From positions 1,059,076 through 1,123,075 of the forward strand of contig NC_008269.1 of assembly GCF_000014565.1 (NCBI RefSeq): a stretch of DNA of 64,000 bases, in the 5' to 3' direction. Both the position numbers and the translations under genes were made by a program. Shown here in pieces: positions 42,486-53,800 of the stretch. The stretch's first letter is position 1. Each line of letters opens with the position of its first letter. This DNA is from Rhodococcus jostii RHA1. GTDB lineage: Bacteria > Actinomycetota > Actinomycetes > Mycobacteriales > Mycobacteriaceae. Under the pieces are notes generated by a model that did no database searches, was not told where the DNA came from, and saw only the letters and a list, made by a program, of their open reading frames with translations.

Positions 42486-43800
42486 GCAGGTTCCGGACAT
42501 GATGAGACTAGCGTGGCACCGCGTTGTCCAGGCCACGAACGTTAACGGATTCGACATCGGCTGGAACTCGGACCGCATCCAATGCTCAACGCTTCCCATT
42601 CGGGAATCACCGACCTTCCTCACCGTCTAACGCTGTGATCTGCGCAAAGTGGGTGAGAATGAATTTCGCGGTTGCACAGTCGAGGCGATCACTCCTCAAA
42701 GGGGGTCGTGAAAACCGTTGGAGAATAGCATAATTCGCCAATCCGCGTCCGGGTCGCACCCAGGACGTGATGTCGGTACATAGTCGCGGAACCTGGCGGG
42801 CATGGGCGCCAAGGGGTGCGGCGGTGGACAGCCGCGGCCTGGCGGCGCTACGGGCTGGATCGCGGCCAGCGCACCGAACGGTCGCGAGCGCTGCGCGACG
42901 CGGCGCAGGTTGGGACCCGACGGCGGTGACCGCGGCGCGCGCCGACACCGGCGAGCCCGCGTTGTTCGCACCGGAGGAATTGAGATGACGAGCGCTACCC
43001 GTGATCCGAGCGAGAGGGCGCCGCGCTGATCTCGCGCCCTCGATCGGTTCGGCCATCCGGGGCGCATGCTGGCGTTGGCCGTCTGGGCGATCGCGTTGCC
43101 GGCGACCATCATACCGGTGGTGCCTGCCGAGAGACGCTACGCCAGGCGCGCGGTGGTTCGGGGCAACGGGGAAGCTCCTCTGATGGCGATGGCAGGACGC
43201 CGCGACGCACTTGGCGACCTCCGCGGTCCCGGACAGTCCACATCCAGCGGCAACATCGGTGGCCGACCTAATCGGGGACCTTACGCATGCTTAGCTTCAG
43301 GCTTCTACTTTGCTCCGTGCATGATGCGCAACGGAGGGCAAACGCCGACCGGGAAGCGGCGTTCCGGACGGGTGGCGCCTGTTACGGCAGATCGACAGCG
43401 AAATAGACGCCCGCCAGCGGTGGACGTTCAGCATCGCCGAGGACATGCAGGACAGCGAGTGGCTCACCAGGGGCACCCATATCGGAGGCGTCGGCTTCGG
43501 CACACAAGGTGATGCGGGTTTCGTCCACCCGGTCCGACACACGCTGAGGCGTGATCAGGACTGGACCTGTCCGCGGTCCGCGCCGCCATCGAACACCCTG
43601 GTGCGCCTCATCTGCAGCCCCCGCGGCGGATGTCCAGCACCGCGGGAATCGGCGACGTCAGAGTCCACCGGCTGCGTCACCATCACCGCTTGGCCACCCA
43701 GGTGTTCAACCCGGCACGGGTTGGACGCCGTCTCGGCATTCAGATGGTCGTTAGAACACCGAATCACCAGTGACTTTGGGGTGAGGCGAGCGGACACTGG
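42486..43800. other. Long region with only gene fragments before the Tc operon
   Basis: About 1.3 kb without an intact gene. Fragments that look protein-like are a hydrophobic stretch LALAVWAIALPATIIPVVPA near 43070, and WRLLRQIDSEIDARQRWTFS followed by IAEDMQDSEWLTRG near 43380-43470. They are in different frames and match nothing I recognise. Probably a decayed gene or genes; the Tc promoter lies at the right end. Confidence 0.4.
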
Positions 43801-43818
43801 GACTGGTACCAACCAGTC
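43801..43818 (+). promoter_or_regulatory. Inverted repeat upstream of TcA
   Basis: GACTGGT and its complement ACCAGTC flank a 4-nt spacer, 41 bp before the TcA start. On the complementary strand it begins CAAGACTGGT, sharing the AAGACTGGT half-site of the elements at 26109 and 36638. Candidate operator for the toxin operon. Confidence 0.4.
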
Positions 43819-43858
43819 TTGATGTAGTGGTTTCGCGCAGCTCGCGAAGGACAGTCGG

Positions 43859-46800
43859 ATGACGGATCGCTCTAGGACGCTTCGGCAGCGCACGGCTCTT
43901 TTGTGGAGTGTATTCCTGGTTCCGCTGTGTGTCCTGGCCGTTATCTTGTTGCATCGCTGGTTTGGTCACGATGGTCAAGTCGTGCTGACTCTCGGCCTGG
44001 TTGGGGCGGTAATTGTCGGGCTGTTGCCCATCCTGTTTGTTGTCCTGTCTAGGGTCGGGTCGGTCGACACAGAACTCCCGCCGTCCGGCGAGGCCGCGAC
44101 GTACCGCGTCACCGGCCGAGTCACGAGCAGCACAAGTCCGTCGGTGGGCGGCCTGCTTGTCAGGATCGTGGACAAATCTGTCAACAGGGATACGCTCCTT
44201 GCCGACGCTCCGACCGGCTCGCGCGGCAACTACGCGGCATCCTTCCCTGTCGCCGCGCTCAAACGATGCGGCAAGGACAGGCCAGACCTGCAGGCGCGGG
44301 TCTTTTCCGGCGAGCGGTTCCTCGCCGCCTCTGAGGTCCGCTACGACGCCAAGACGGTCGAGACCATCGACGTGCTGCTTCCGGACACGGCGACGGCCGC
44401 GCTTGCCAGTGAGTACGAGGCGTTGACCACCGCGATCCGGTCGCACTACGACGCAAACCTGCGCGATCTCAAGGAATCCGAGGAGCAGCGGGACCTGACG
44501 TACCTGGCGAATAAGACCGGATGGGATGCGCGGGCGGTCGCGCTGGCCGCCCTCGCCGACCAGTTCGCGGCCCGAGCGGCAGAGACGAAGGCTGAGATTC
44601 CGCCGGTGTTCTTCTACGCCCTGTTTCGGGCAGGAGTGCCAGCCAACTATGCTGCGGTGTACCAATCCGGCGGCAAGGCGGTCGGTGCGATCTGGAGGCG
44701 CGCGGCCGAGCAGGGCGTCATTCCCATTGACGCGGCCGAACAGATCCCGGCAGTTCTCGAGCAGTTCCAGCGCCTGAGCGCCGAGCATCTACTCACGAGC
44801 GAACCCGTGGCCGGCGTCTCTACGCTGACAGAGATGCTGGCCGCATCCGGCGTCCCGACCGATCGTCGATCCGCGTTCGCGTCCCTCTACACCACGCACC
44901 GCGGCGATCTACCGGCCTTTTGGCGCTCGGTCGTCGCCGAGTTCGGAGACGAGACCGCGAGCCGACTCCAGATCGACGGAAAGCTGGGCTTTCTCACGCT
45001 CAACAACGCCCCGCTGATCAGCGTCCTGCGAAAGGCGCTTGCCGACGGCAGCCATGACCGGATCGACGACCCGGTCGAACTCGCCAAGGCGGGCTACTAC
45101 CGTCCTGAGAAATGGGCGGCACTGCTCGATGACAGCGTCGTTACACCGCCCGAAATTCCGGGTGCAACGCCTCAGGAAAAACGGGAGAACTACGGCGAGT
45201 ACCTTGCCGCGGAGGTCCGGCTGAGTTACCCGACGGCCTCCATCGCCGACAAGATCGGCAAGGGTGAGCTGGCCATCAGCTTCCCCGATCGCGTGCGGGA
45301 ATTCCTGACCGAACAGCAGGGCGCCTTCGAGTTGGGTATGCAGCCGATCGAGCAGTACCTTGCCCGAAAAGACATTCAGCCAGAGCCGGAAGTGGTCGGC
45401 GAGATTAAGCGACTGCAACGCGTCTACCAGATCACACCCAGTGACCGAGCCATGGAAGGGCTCCTACGCCGCGGGATCGACGCCGCGTACCACGTGGTGC
45501 GCTACGACAAGCAGACCTTCCGGACCTCGTTCGCCGACGACCTAGGCGGCCCGGACGAGGCCGACCGAGTCCACGACCGGTCCATGCAGCTGCACAACAC
45601 GGTCCTCAACCTCGTGATCGGCTACGTGACTGCCCGAAACGGCGTCCCGCTCGCTGCGCTGCCCCCTGAACCGGGCGCCGGGACCAGGCTAGATCTAGGC
45701 ATACGGCCCGGACCCCCCGGGGCCGCGGCGCCGAGGCCGGCCACCGACGTGATCGCGTACCCGACCCTGGAGACGCTATTCGGCGAGATGGATTTCTGCG
45801 CGTGCGAACACTGCCGCTCCGTGCTTTCCCCCGCCGCCTACCTGGTGGACCTGCTGAATTTCATCGACAACGAGAAGGTCGACCCCAACCCGTACGACGT
45901 GCTCCTCGGGCGGCGACCGGACCTTGCCCATCTCCCCCTGACGTGCGAGAACACCAACAAGGCACTGCCCTACATCGATGTTGTCAACGAGACGCTTGAG
46001 TACTTCATCGCCAACGAGAACGCGCCCCTTTCTCTCGGCGACTTCGAAGGACACGACACCGGAAGCGCCGAGTCGGCGGACCTGCTGGCCAGCCCGCAAT
46101 ACGTCAATGACATGGCGTACACGATTCTGCGCGACCAGCGGTTCCCGACCGGGCTGCCGTTCCACCAGCCCTTGGAGAACGCGCGGCTCTATCTCGACAA
46201 GTTCGAGACGTCGGTGGAGCTGGCGATGGAACGACTACGCGTCAGCGACGAGCTCGACCGCGGCGCGCAGCGGTACGGTTGGCGCGACATCCTGATGGAA
46301 AGTCTGGGCATGTCCCGCCCGGAATACGAGATCCTCACTGACTCCGAAGCGGTGCCGCTGTGGCGGGCGTACGGTTTCCCGGACCGGATCAGCGAAGCCG
46401 ACGTGATCGACGCACTGTCCAACGCGAAGGCGTTCGCCCGCCGGTTGCAGATCACCTACGAGGATCTCATCACCCTGCTGCAGACCCGGTTCGTTAACCC
46501 GGACCTGAATCTCATCCCTAAATTGGAGCGCCTCGGCGTGCCGTTCACGACATTGAAGTTACTCAAGCTCGGCCCGCTCACCGACGAGGCCTTCGACGCG
46601 TTGCTGCCGACCGGCTCGTTGGCGCCGGATCCCGCCGAGTACGAGGGTGACATCAAGGCATGGGTGCGCGACCCGGGCACCTATGCCCGCATCATGGGCC
46701 TCGTGGTCCTGGTGGACCCCACCGGGGAGGCGCCCGTGGGGAGCTTCGACACCCTTGAACTGCGCCGAGCGGAGCCGATTACGGACCCCGACGATACCTC

Positions 46801-49800
46801 TACCCGTCTGGGCGCGGTCGCGTTCACCCGGCTGCTGCGGCTGATCCGGCTGTGGCGGCGAACCGGTTGGACGATCCAGCAGACCGACGCCGCTGTCTGC
46901 GCTCTGTATCGCACCGACTTGCAGTACATGAGCGCCGAGGACATCGACACCGTCGAAAAGCTGGATACCGGATTTGGTGTGCTGCTCCCGCGCCTCGGGA
47001 TTTTCGTGAGAACGCTGCGGGCGCTGAAACTGACCCCACAACGCGAGCTGCTGTCACTGCTGGCCTTGTGGGCGCCGATAGGGACCGACGGTCCCGCATC
47101 GCTGTACCGGCAACTCTTCCTGGATCCGACTCTCCTCAAACGGAACCCGACGCCGCCCGAGCGGGACCCGTTCGCAGACAACGGGTACGGCCGGTTTCTG
47201 GTCGACCCTAACACCCGACTGGCTGAGCACTCGGAGTCGGTCCGCGCCGCGTGCCAGCTCACCGGCGACGAGTACGACCAGATCGTCGCGGGGCTCGGCT
47301 ACGACGAGAACACAGCGCTGAACCTGCAACATGTCAGCGAGGTGTTCCGGCACGGCTACCTGGCCCGAAAGCTACGGATCAGTGTGCGCGAACTGCTGCT
47401 GCTGATCTCGATGACCGGCCTCGACCCGTTCGCGGCACCGGATCCGACCCGCCCGGCGATACTGAAGCTAGCCGCGCTAGTCCAGTCCCTGCGAGACAGG
47501 TCGGTGCCGTCCGAGGCGGCGCTGTATCTGATCTGGAACCAGGACCTCAGCGGCCGATCTACGCCCACCCCCGCCCAGATCGCCGAGTTGGCCCGCACGC
47601 TCCGCGGCGACTTCGCGGCCATCGACGAACAGTTCGCGGTGACCGAGGATCCGGGCGGCGACCTTGCCCGAACTAGGATGACACTGGTCTACGGCGACGA
47701 GGCCGCCGGCGCCTTCTTCGCCCTGCTGGACGGCACGATCGTGGTGGAGGTCGGGTATACGCATCCCCAACTGGACCTGGAGTCCGCCATCACCGCCGCC
47801 GACCCGCGGCTGACCTACGACGACTTCGGCCACCGCCTGTCGCACACCGGGCTGCTCGACGCCACCACCGCCGACGCGCTGAAGGCGGTCGCCGGGGCGC
47901 CGGCCGAATTCGCGACCGCCGTCGACGCGCTGCTCGCCCACAGCGTGGACGCGCACGGCTCCTTCTTCGCGCTCCATCCGGAGCTGCAGCCGCTGTACGA
48001 GACATACGTAGGGTCCGCGGCGCCCGTCGCGGACAAGCGTGCCGCGCTGCTTTCGGCCTTCCGGCCGGAACTGTCCCGGCGTCGCAAGCGCCAGCAGACG
48101 ATCCAACGGCTCAGCGCCGACGTCGACGTATCCCTCCCACAGGCGATCCTCGACCCGCCGACCGCACCCTACCCCCTGCACGCCGCACGTCATCCGGAGC
48201 GGCCCGCGCTCGACGACGTGCTGAAGGTGCAGACACCAGGCCTCGCCGTGAAGTTCTACTTCCGCGACACCGCCACCGGGCCGGTCGACCAGAGCGGCAC
48301 CGCGGCAGACCTGGACTACTCCGTCGACGGATCGAACCCGCTGCCGGCCAACCCGATACCCGGCGAGTCCGTGTCCGGCACCTGGGATGGACAACTCGAG
48401 ACACCGGAGTCCGGATTCTTCAACATCGTGGTAGAGACGGACGCCGGCGCGACCGTGCGGCTCGCCCTGGACGGCCGAGACCTTGACCTGACCCGCAACG
48501 GCGAGATCCGGCGCAACAGCGACCCGCTGGAGCTCACGGGCGGACAACTCTACGACCTCACCCTGACAGTGGAAAATGTTCGCCGCACCCTGCGCGTCAA
48601 ATGGGAGACGCCGAAGCGGTCCCGCGAACCGATCCCGGGACGCTACCTCTACCCCCCGGACATCACGGAGCCGTTCACCGCGACCTACGTCCGATTCCTC
48701 AAAGCCGCATCACTCGCCGCCGCGCTTCCCCTGACCGCAGGCGAGCTTTCCCACTTCGCCACCGCACCGGAATACGCGATCGACGGCGAGGGCTGGCTCA
48801 ACGCCCTGCCCGTCACCGGTGACCCGAGCGAGGCCACCGCCGCCGCGCTGCTGGCACCGCTGCGCGCCCTGCTCGACTACGCCAGGATCAGGTCGGAGCT
48901 CAGGCCCCCCGACGGTGCACTGCTCGCGGTGCTCCAGGATCCGGTCGAGGCGTCCGGGCCGGACGGCACATTGTTGGCCATGACCGGGTGGAACCGCGCG
49001 GACCTCGATGCCGTGGTGGTAGCCCACTTCGGCCGCACAGTCAACGATCTGGCGAATTTTGAACTATTCGGCAGGGTATATGACGCCCTGGCACTGGCAC
49101 GGATGGCCGGCATCGCTGCAACATCCTTGATTGCCGCGACCACCAACGAACCCAGCGGCGACACGGTGCGGGAGCTGCAGATCGCGCTTCGTGCCCGCTA
49201 CAGCGCCGAGGACTGGCGTTCGATCGTCCAGCCCATCAACGACAACATGCGCGAGGCGCAGCGGGACGCGCTGGTGGCCCACATCCTCCATCACATGGCC
49301 GGCGACGAGGACACAGCGCACATCGACACCGCCGACAAGCTCTTCGAGTACTTCCTCATGGACGTCGAGATGCAGTCCTGCATGCGGACGTCACGGATCC
49401 GGCATGCGCTGTCCTCGGTGCAACTGTTCATCGAGCGCTGTCTGATGAACCTCGAACCTGACGTATCGCCTGCCCGCATCGATTCCCGGCGGTGGGAGTG
49501 GATGAAACGCTACCGGGTGTGGGAGGCCAACCGGAAGGTCTTCCTTTTCGCCGAGAATTGGTTGGAACCGGAACTGCGCGACGACAAGTCGCCGTTCTTC
49601 AAGGAAATCGAGAGTGAACTGCTGCAAGCCGACGTCACCGAGGAGTCGGCGACCACGGCACTGTTGAACTACCTCGCGAAGCTGGAAGACGTGGCGAAGC
49701 TGGAGCCGTGCGGGCTCCACCACATCGAGCAGGACGCTGAGGCTACCCCGCCAGTGCCTCCGATCAGCCACGTGATCGCACATACCGCCGGGGCGCGCCG

Positions 49801-50851
49801 CACGTACTACTACCGCAGCCTCGAGCACGGGTCCTGGACTCCGTGGGAGCAGATCAAGCTCGACATCGAGGGCAACCCGGTGGTGCCCTACGTGTGGCGC
49901 GGCCGATTGATGCTGTTCTGGCTGCGCATCCTGCAGGAAGCCCCCATCGACGCCAACCAGCTCACGACCACCTCCCCGAACTCGGACCCCGTCACGTCCC
50001 TCAGCCTCGCCGACATCCGTGCCGACGCGAAGACCAGCGCGCAGAAAGGCCGCACCAAGGTCCAGGCGGTGCTGTGCTGGAGCGAGTACTACAACGGCAA
50101 GTGGCAGGCGGTGAAGACTTCTGACCTGGACCGCCCGACCGACCTAGCATCCTTCCCGCCTGCGGGGGCGGGAGCATTCGACCGCTCGCAGCTGATCATG
50201 GACATCAGCGAAGAGAACACGGCGCTGCGGGTCAAACTCTCGAACCAGGGCTCAGCGGAGTTCCTGATGTACAACTCCAGCAGCGTACAGCTCGGCGAGG
50301 ACGCGCCGCTCGCGCCAGTCCCCGTAGTCGTCCCGCCCACCCGCGGTTTCGCCGGTGCACGCACCGGACGCACCAACCTGTCGCTGTCATTTACTTACAC
50401 CCGTCTAGCGGGGCGGCCCGACATCTGGGCGCGGCAGGTACTCAGACCGGACATCCCCTTCGATCTGGTGTTTACCCGACACAAGGTCGACGACCCCTGG
50501 AACGCCCCGTTTCTCCTCACCGATCGACGGCACGCGTTCTATGTCACCTCGACCGACGAGCCGAAGGAGATCACGACCGTCGAGGAATATTGGACCCAAA
50601 CCCCGTTCGTTCTAGATCTTTCCGGCTTATCACCGCTAATCGTAAAGAAGGTCACGCAAGTAGATCTCCGACCGATCTTCTGGGGCAACGGCATCCGGGA
50701 CGACGGATACACCGATCCCGTCCCGATGACACAATTCCTCGCGGCAGACCCTCTCATTCGCCTCGGACTGGCGACGGTCAGGCCTGTGCTCTACGACGGT
50801 CAGCGCATCGGGCCGGCGGGCGCCATCGTGCGACTCAACCGGATCCGGTAA
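43859..50851 (+). CDS. Tc toxin subunit A, N-terminal part (TcA1), with N-terminal membrane segments
   Basis: 2330 aa, AAGGAC before the ATG. Residues 13-62 contain two hydrophobic segments (LWSVFLVPLCVLAVILLHRW, VVLTLGLVGAVIVGLLPILF), unusual for TcA. About 82-180: carboxypeptidase-regulatory-like beta domain (YRVTGRVTSSTS, GNYAASF). About 638-670: the TcA hallmark FGEMDFCACEHCRSVLSPAA followed by YLVDLLNF. About 1460-1590: PA14-like domain (VKFYFRDTATGPVD). About 1760-1930: ABC-toxin N-region (DKLFEYFLMDVEMQSCMRTS, WEWMKRYRVWEANRKVFLF). About 1960-2320: neuraminidase-like domain. It forms the outer shell and receptor-binding part of the pentameric injection device. The pore and TcB-binding parts are in the next gene, 7 bp on. 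Confidence 0.88.
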   Translation: MTDRSRTLRQRTALLWSVFLVPLCVLAVILLHRWFGHDGQVVLTLGLVGAVIVGLLPILFVVLSRVGSVDTELPPSGEAATYRVTGRVTSSTSPSVGGLLVRIVDKSVNRDTLLADAPTGSRGNYAASFPVAALKRCGKDRPDLQARVFSGERFLAASEVRYDAKTVETIDVLLPDTATAALASEYEALTTAIRSHYDANLRDLKESEEQRDLTYLANKTGWDARAVALAALADQFAARAAETKAEIPPVFFYALFRAGVPANYAAVYQSGGKAVGAIWRRAAEQGVIPIDAAEQIPAVLEQFQRLSAEHLLTSEPVAGVSTLTEMLAASGVPTDRRSAFASLYTTHRGDLPAFWRSVVAEFGDETASRLQIDGKLGFLTLNNAPLISVLRKALADGSHDRIDDPVELAKAGYYRPEKWAALLDDSVVTPPEIPGATPQEKRENYGEYLAAEVRLSYPTASIADKIGKGELAISFPDRVREFLTEQQGAFELGMQPIEQYLARKDIQPEPEVVGEIKRLQRVYQITPSDRAMEGLLRRGIDAAYHVVRYDKQTFRTSFADDLGGPDEADRVHDRSMQLHNTVLNLVIGYVTARNGVPLAALPPEPGAGTRLDLGIRPGPPGAAAPRPATDVIAYPTLETLFGEMDFCACEHCRSVLSPAAYLVDLLNFIDNEKVDPNPYDVLLGRRPDLAHLPLTCENTNKALPYIDVVNETLEYFIANENAPLSLGDFEGHDTGSAESADLLASPQYVNDMAYTILRDQRFPTGLPFHQPLENARLYLDKFETSVELAMERLRVSDELDRGAQRYGWRDILMESLGMSRPEYEILTDSEAVPLWRAYGFPDRISEADVIDALSNAKAFARRLQITYEDLITLLQTRFVNPDLNLIPKLERLGVPFTTLKLLKLGPLTDEAFDALLPTGSLAPDPAEYEGDIKAWVRDPGTYARIMGLVVLVDPTGEAPVGSFDTLELRRAEPITDPDDTSTRLGAVAFTRLLRLIRLWRRTGWTIQQTDAAVCALYRTDLQYMSAEDIDTVEKLDTGFGVLLPRLGIFVRTLRALKLTPQRELLSLLALWAPIGTDGPASLYRQLFLDPTLLKRNPTPPERDPFADNGYGRFLVDPNTRLAEHSESVRAACQLTGDEYDQIVAGLGYDENTALNLQHVSEVFRHGYLARKLRISVRELLLLISMTGLDPFAAPDPTRPAILKLAALVQSLRDRSVPSEAALYLIWNQDLSGRSTPTPAQIAELARTLRGDFAAIDEQFAVTEDPGGDLARTRMTLVYGDEAAGAFFALLDGTIVVEVGYTHPQLDLESAITAADPRLTYDDFGHRLSHTGLLDATTADALKAVAGAPAEFATAVDALLAHSVDAHGSFFALHPELQPLYETYVGSAAPVADKRAALLSAFRPELSRRRKRQQTIQRLSADVDVSLPQAILDPPTAPYPLHAARHPERPALDDVLKVQTPGLAVKFYFRDTATGPVDQSGTAADLDYSVDGSNPLPANPIPGESVSGTWDGQLETPESGFFNIVVETDAGATVRLALDGRDLDLTRNGEIRRNSDPLELTGGQLYDLTLTVENVRRTLRVKWETPKRSREPIPGRYLYPPDITEPFTATYVRFLKAASLAAALPLTAGELSHFATAPEYAIDGEGWLNALPVTGDPSEATAAALLAPLRALLDYARIRSELRPPDGALLAVLQDPVEASGPDGTLLAMTGWNRADLDAVVVAHFGRTVNDLANFELFGRVYDALALARMAGIAATSLIAATTNEPSGDTVRELQIALRARYSAEDWRSIVQPINDNMREAQRDALVAHILHHMAGDEDTAHIDTADKLFEYFLMDVEMQSCMRTSRIRHALSSVQLFIERCLMNLEPDVSPARIDSRRWEWMKRYRVWEANRKVFLFAENWLEPELRDDKSPFFKEIESELLQADVTEESATTALLNYLAKLEDVAKLEPCGLHHIEQDAEATPPVPPISHVIAHTAGARRTYYYRSLEHGSWTPWEQIKLDIEGNPVVPYVWRGRLMLFWLRILQEAPIDANQLTTTSPNSDPVTSLSLADIRADAKTSAQKGRTKVQAVLCWSEYYNGKWQAVKTSDLDRPTDLASFPPAGAGAFDRSQLIMDISEENTALRVKLSNQGSAEFLMYNSSSVQLGEDAPLAPVPVVVPPTRGFAGARTGRTNLSLSFTYTRLAGRPDIWARQVLRPDIPFDLVFTRHKVDDPWNAPFLLTDRRHAFYVTSTDEPKEITTVEEYWTQTPFVLDLSGLSPLIVKKVTQVDLRPIFWGNGIRDDGYTDPVPMTQFLAADPLIRLGLATVRPVLYDGQRIGPAGAIVRLNRIR

Positions 50852-50858
50852 GGAGCAG

Positions 50859-53800
50859 ATGATGCCCGAGCAAGGACAGCACGACAACAGGATGCGGAGG
50901 CATCAGAAAGAAGTTAGCCGCCCGGATACCCGGTTCGTCTACACCTTCCAGAACTTCTTCCATCCCCTGGTCGGCGCGCTCCTCGAACAACTCAATCGCA
51001 AGTCGCTGCCGGGCATGCTCAATCCGATCTGGCAGGCCGAGCAGGGGGGCGACTTCTTCTTTGATGCCGCGTACCACCCGACGGATGACGACAACGACCT
51101 TGTGGCGGTCGAGGACTTCCCCAAGCAGTTCGACGTCGACAACCAGCCGTACGCCAACTACAACTGGGAACTGTTCTTCCACATCCCGCTCACCATCGCG
51201 GTCCATCTGAGCAAGACCCAGCGCTTCGCCGAGGCCCAACGATGGTTCCACTACATCTTCGACCCCACGTCCACCGACAGCGAGGACCCGCCGAAGCGGT
51301 TCTGGAACTTCCTGGCGTTCCGACAGGACGAGCCCCCCAGACAGATCGACTACCTGTTGGAGTTGCTGAGCAAGAAACCAGAGGACCTGTCCTCGCCCGA
51401 CAAGACGCTGCGCGTGGAGGTGCTCACCGGATACAGCGCGATCCTCGACAAGCCCTTCCAACCGCACGTCGTCGCGCGGACTCGGCCCCTCGCCTACCAG
51501 TACAGCGTCGTGATGAAGTACCTGGACAACCTGATCGCCTGGGGTGACCACCTATTCCAGCAGGATACGGTCGAGTCGATCAACGAGGCGACACAGAGGT
51601 ACGTTCTCGCGGCGAACCTGTTGGGACCCCGTCCCCAGCGCATCCCGCCACGAGGCACGGTCCGGCCGCAGACGTTCGCTCAGCTCAAGAAACGAAGAAA
51701 GGAAACAGCAAAGGAAACGAGGGACCCGCTCGGCAACGCGCTGGTCGAGCTGGAGGGCAAATTCCCTTTCAACCTCGATCCGGGGCCCGCGGGCGAAATC
51801 GACAGCGACGGTGCCAGCACACTGTTCGGCATCGGGCACACGTTCTACTTCTGCATTCCCCGCAACGAAAAGATGCTCGGCTACTGGGATACGGTGGCCG
51901 ACCGGCTATTCAAGATCCGTCACTGCATGAACATCGGGGGCGTCGTGCGCACGCTGGCACTCTTCGACCCCCCGATCGATCCCGGCATGCTCGTGAAAGC
52001 CGCCGCGGCGGGGCTCGACGTGTCCAGCATCGTCAGCGGACTCAACCAACCGACCGGCCCCGTCCGGTGCGCGACCATGATCCAAAAAACCCTGGAACTT
52101 TGCGGTGAGGTACGGAGCCTCGGTGCGGCGCTTCTCTCCGCGCTCGAGAAGGGCGACGCCGAGCATCTGGCACTGATCCGCCAACGCCACGACATCCAGA
52201 TTCACCAGATGACCCAGGAGGTCCGCTTCCTGCAGTGGCGGTCGGCGCAGGAGCAGACCCAGTCACTACTGACCAGCCGGGCCGCCGGGTTGGAACGATT
52301 CCACTACTACGCGCGCCTGCTCGGACAACAGGCCGACCCCAACGCCAAGGAGACACTCGCACTTGAACGACCGGAACTGACCGAGGAGAACTTCGACGAG
52401 GTGTATGCCGGATTGGTCACCGCGTACGACACGCCGCTCATGATGCAGCCATACCCTGCCTCGAAGCCGTCGGCGGGCGCCTCGCCCGCCGCGCAGTCCG
52501 GCGCCGCCGGGCAGGGCCGGCTCTATCTGACCGGGAACGAGGACGCCGACCTCAACCAGCACGGTCCGGCAGCGCGCGATGCCCGAATCGGTGCCATGGC
52601 GACCGATCAAGTCACCGGTGTCATGGCCCTGATGCCGGATATGGGCGTAGATCTTCACTTCTGGGGACTGGGCGGACACGCGACCGTTTTCGGCGGCTCT
52701 CTTCTCGCCTCCGCCGGCCGTTTCGCCTCCGCGGTGCAGAGTGCCGATGCCACCGTCAAGGAAGGCCAGGGCGCCAGCGCACTCAAAACGGCCGGCTTCG
52801 AACGCCGCGCCGACGACTGGCTGTTGCAGTACAATCTGGCGGCGCATGAGCTGATGCAGAACGGCCGACAGATCCTCACCTCCCTCATCGCTGAGCAGCT
52901 CGCCCACCACGAGTACCTCAACGTGCAGCAGCAGATCGCGAACGCCCAAGAGATGGACCAGGTCCTGCACGACAAGTTCACCAACGAGGAGCTCTACCTC
53001 TGGATGCAGGGCGAGATTTCCCGGCTGTACTACGAGTACTACCGGTTCGCTTTCGACACAGCCCGCAAGGCGGAGCGGACCATGAAACAGGAACTGATGT
53101 CGGCCGATGTCGACGCCCAGACGTTCGTCAAGTTCAACTACTGGGACGGCGGACGAAAGGGGCTGCTCTCCGGCGACGCTCTGCACCTTGACGTCAAACG
53201 CATGGAAATGGCGTACCTGGACAACAACAAGCGTGAACTGGAACTGACCCGACACGTATCGCTTCGCCAACTCGACCCGGTGGCATTGCTCGGCCTGAGA
53301 GCGACCGGCAGCTGCGAGGTGAGCATCCCGGAGTGGCTCTATGACCGCGACTGCCCCGGCCACTACATGCGCCGAATCAAGAACGTCGCGCTGTCGGTAC
53401 CGTCCGTCGTCGGACCGTACACCAGCCTCAACTGCACACTCTCGCTGCTGCGCAGCAGTGTGCGCCGGTCCTCCATTGCCGGAGACCAGTACGCACGGCA
53501 GGGCGCGGAAGACGAGCGCTTCGTCGACTACACCGGCAGCGTGCAGTCGATCGTGACCAGCGGCGCGAACAACGACACCGGACTATTCGAGACCAACCTA
53601 CGCGAGGAGCGTTTTCTTCCATTCGAGGGCGCTGGCGCGATCAGCACCTGGAAGCTCGATCTGCCGAAGGACTACCGTCCCTTCGACTACGCCACCATCT
53701 CGGACGTGGTCCTGCACGTGCGCTACACCGCCCGACTGGGCATCGACGCCACCAAGGTGAAGACGGCGCTAGACGAAATGTTCGAGGAACCCACTGGTGC

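Noticed and set aside
42696..43512. Several 100-150-aa frames before the Tc operon
   Set aside because: All are Arg/Ala/Pro-rich and overlap one another on both strands; only short fragments look protein-like and none has a start with ribosome-binding site.
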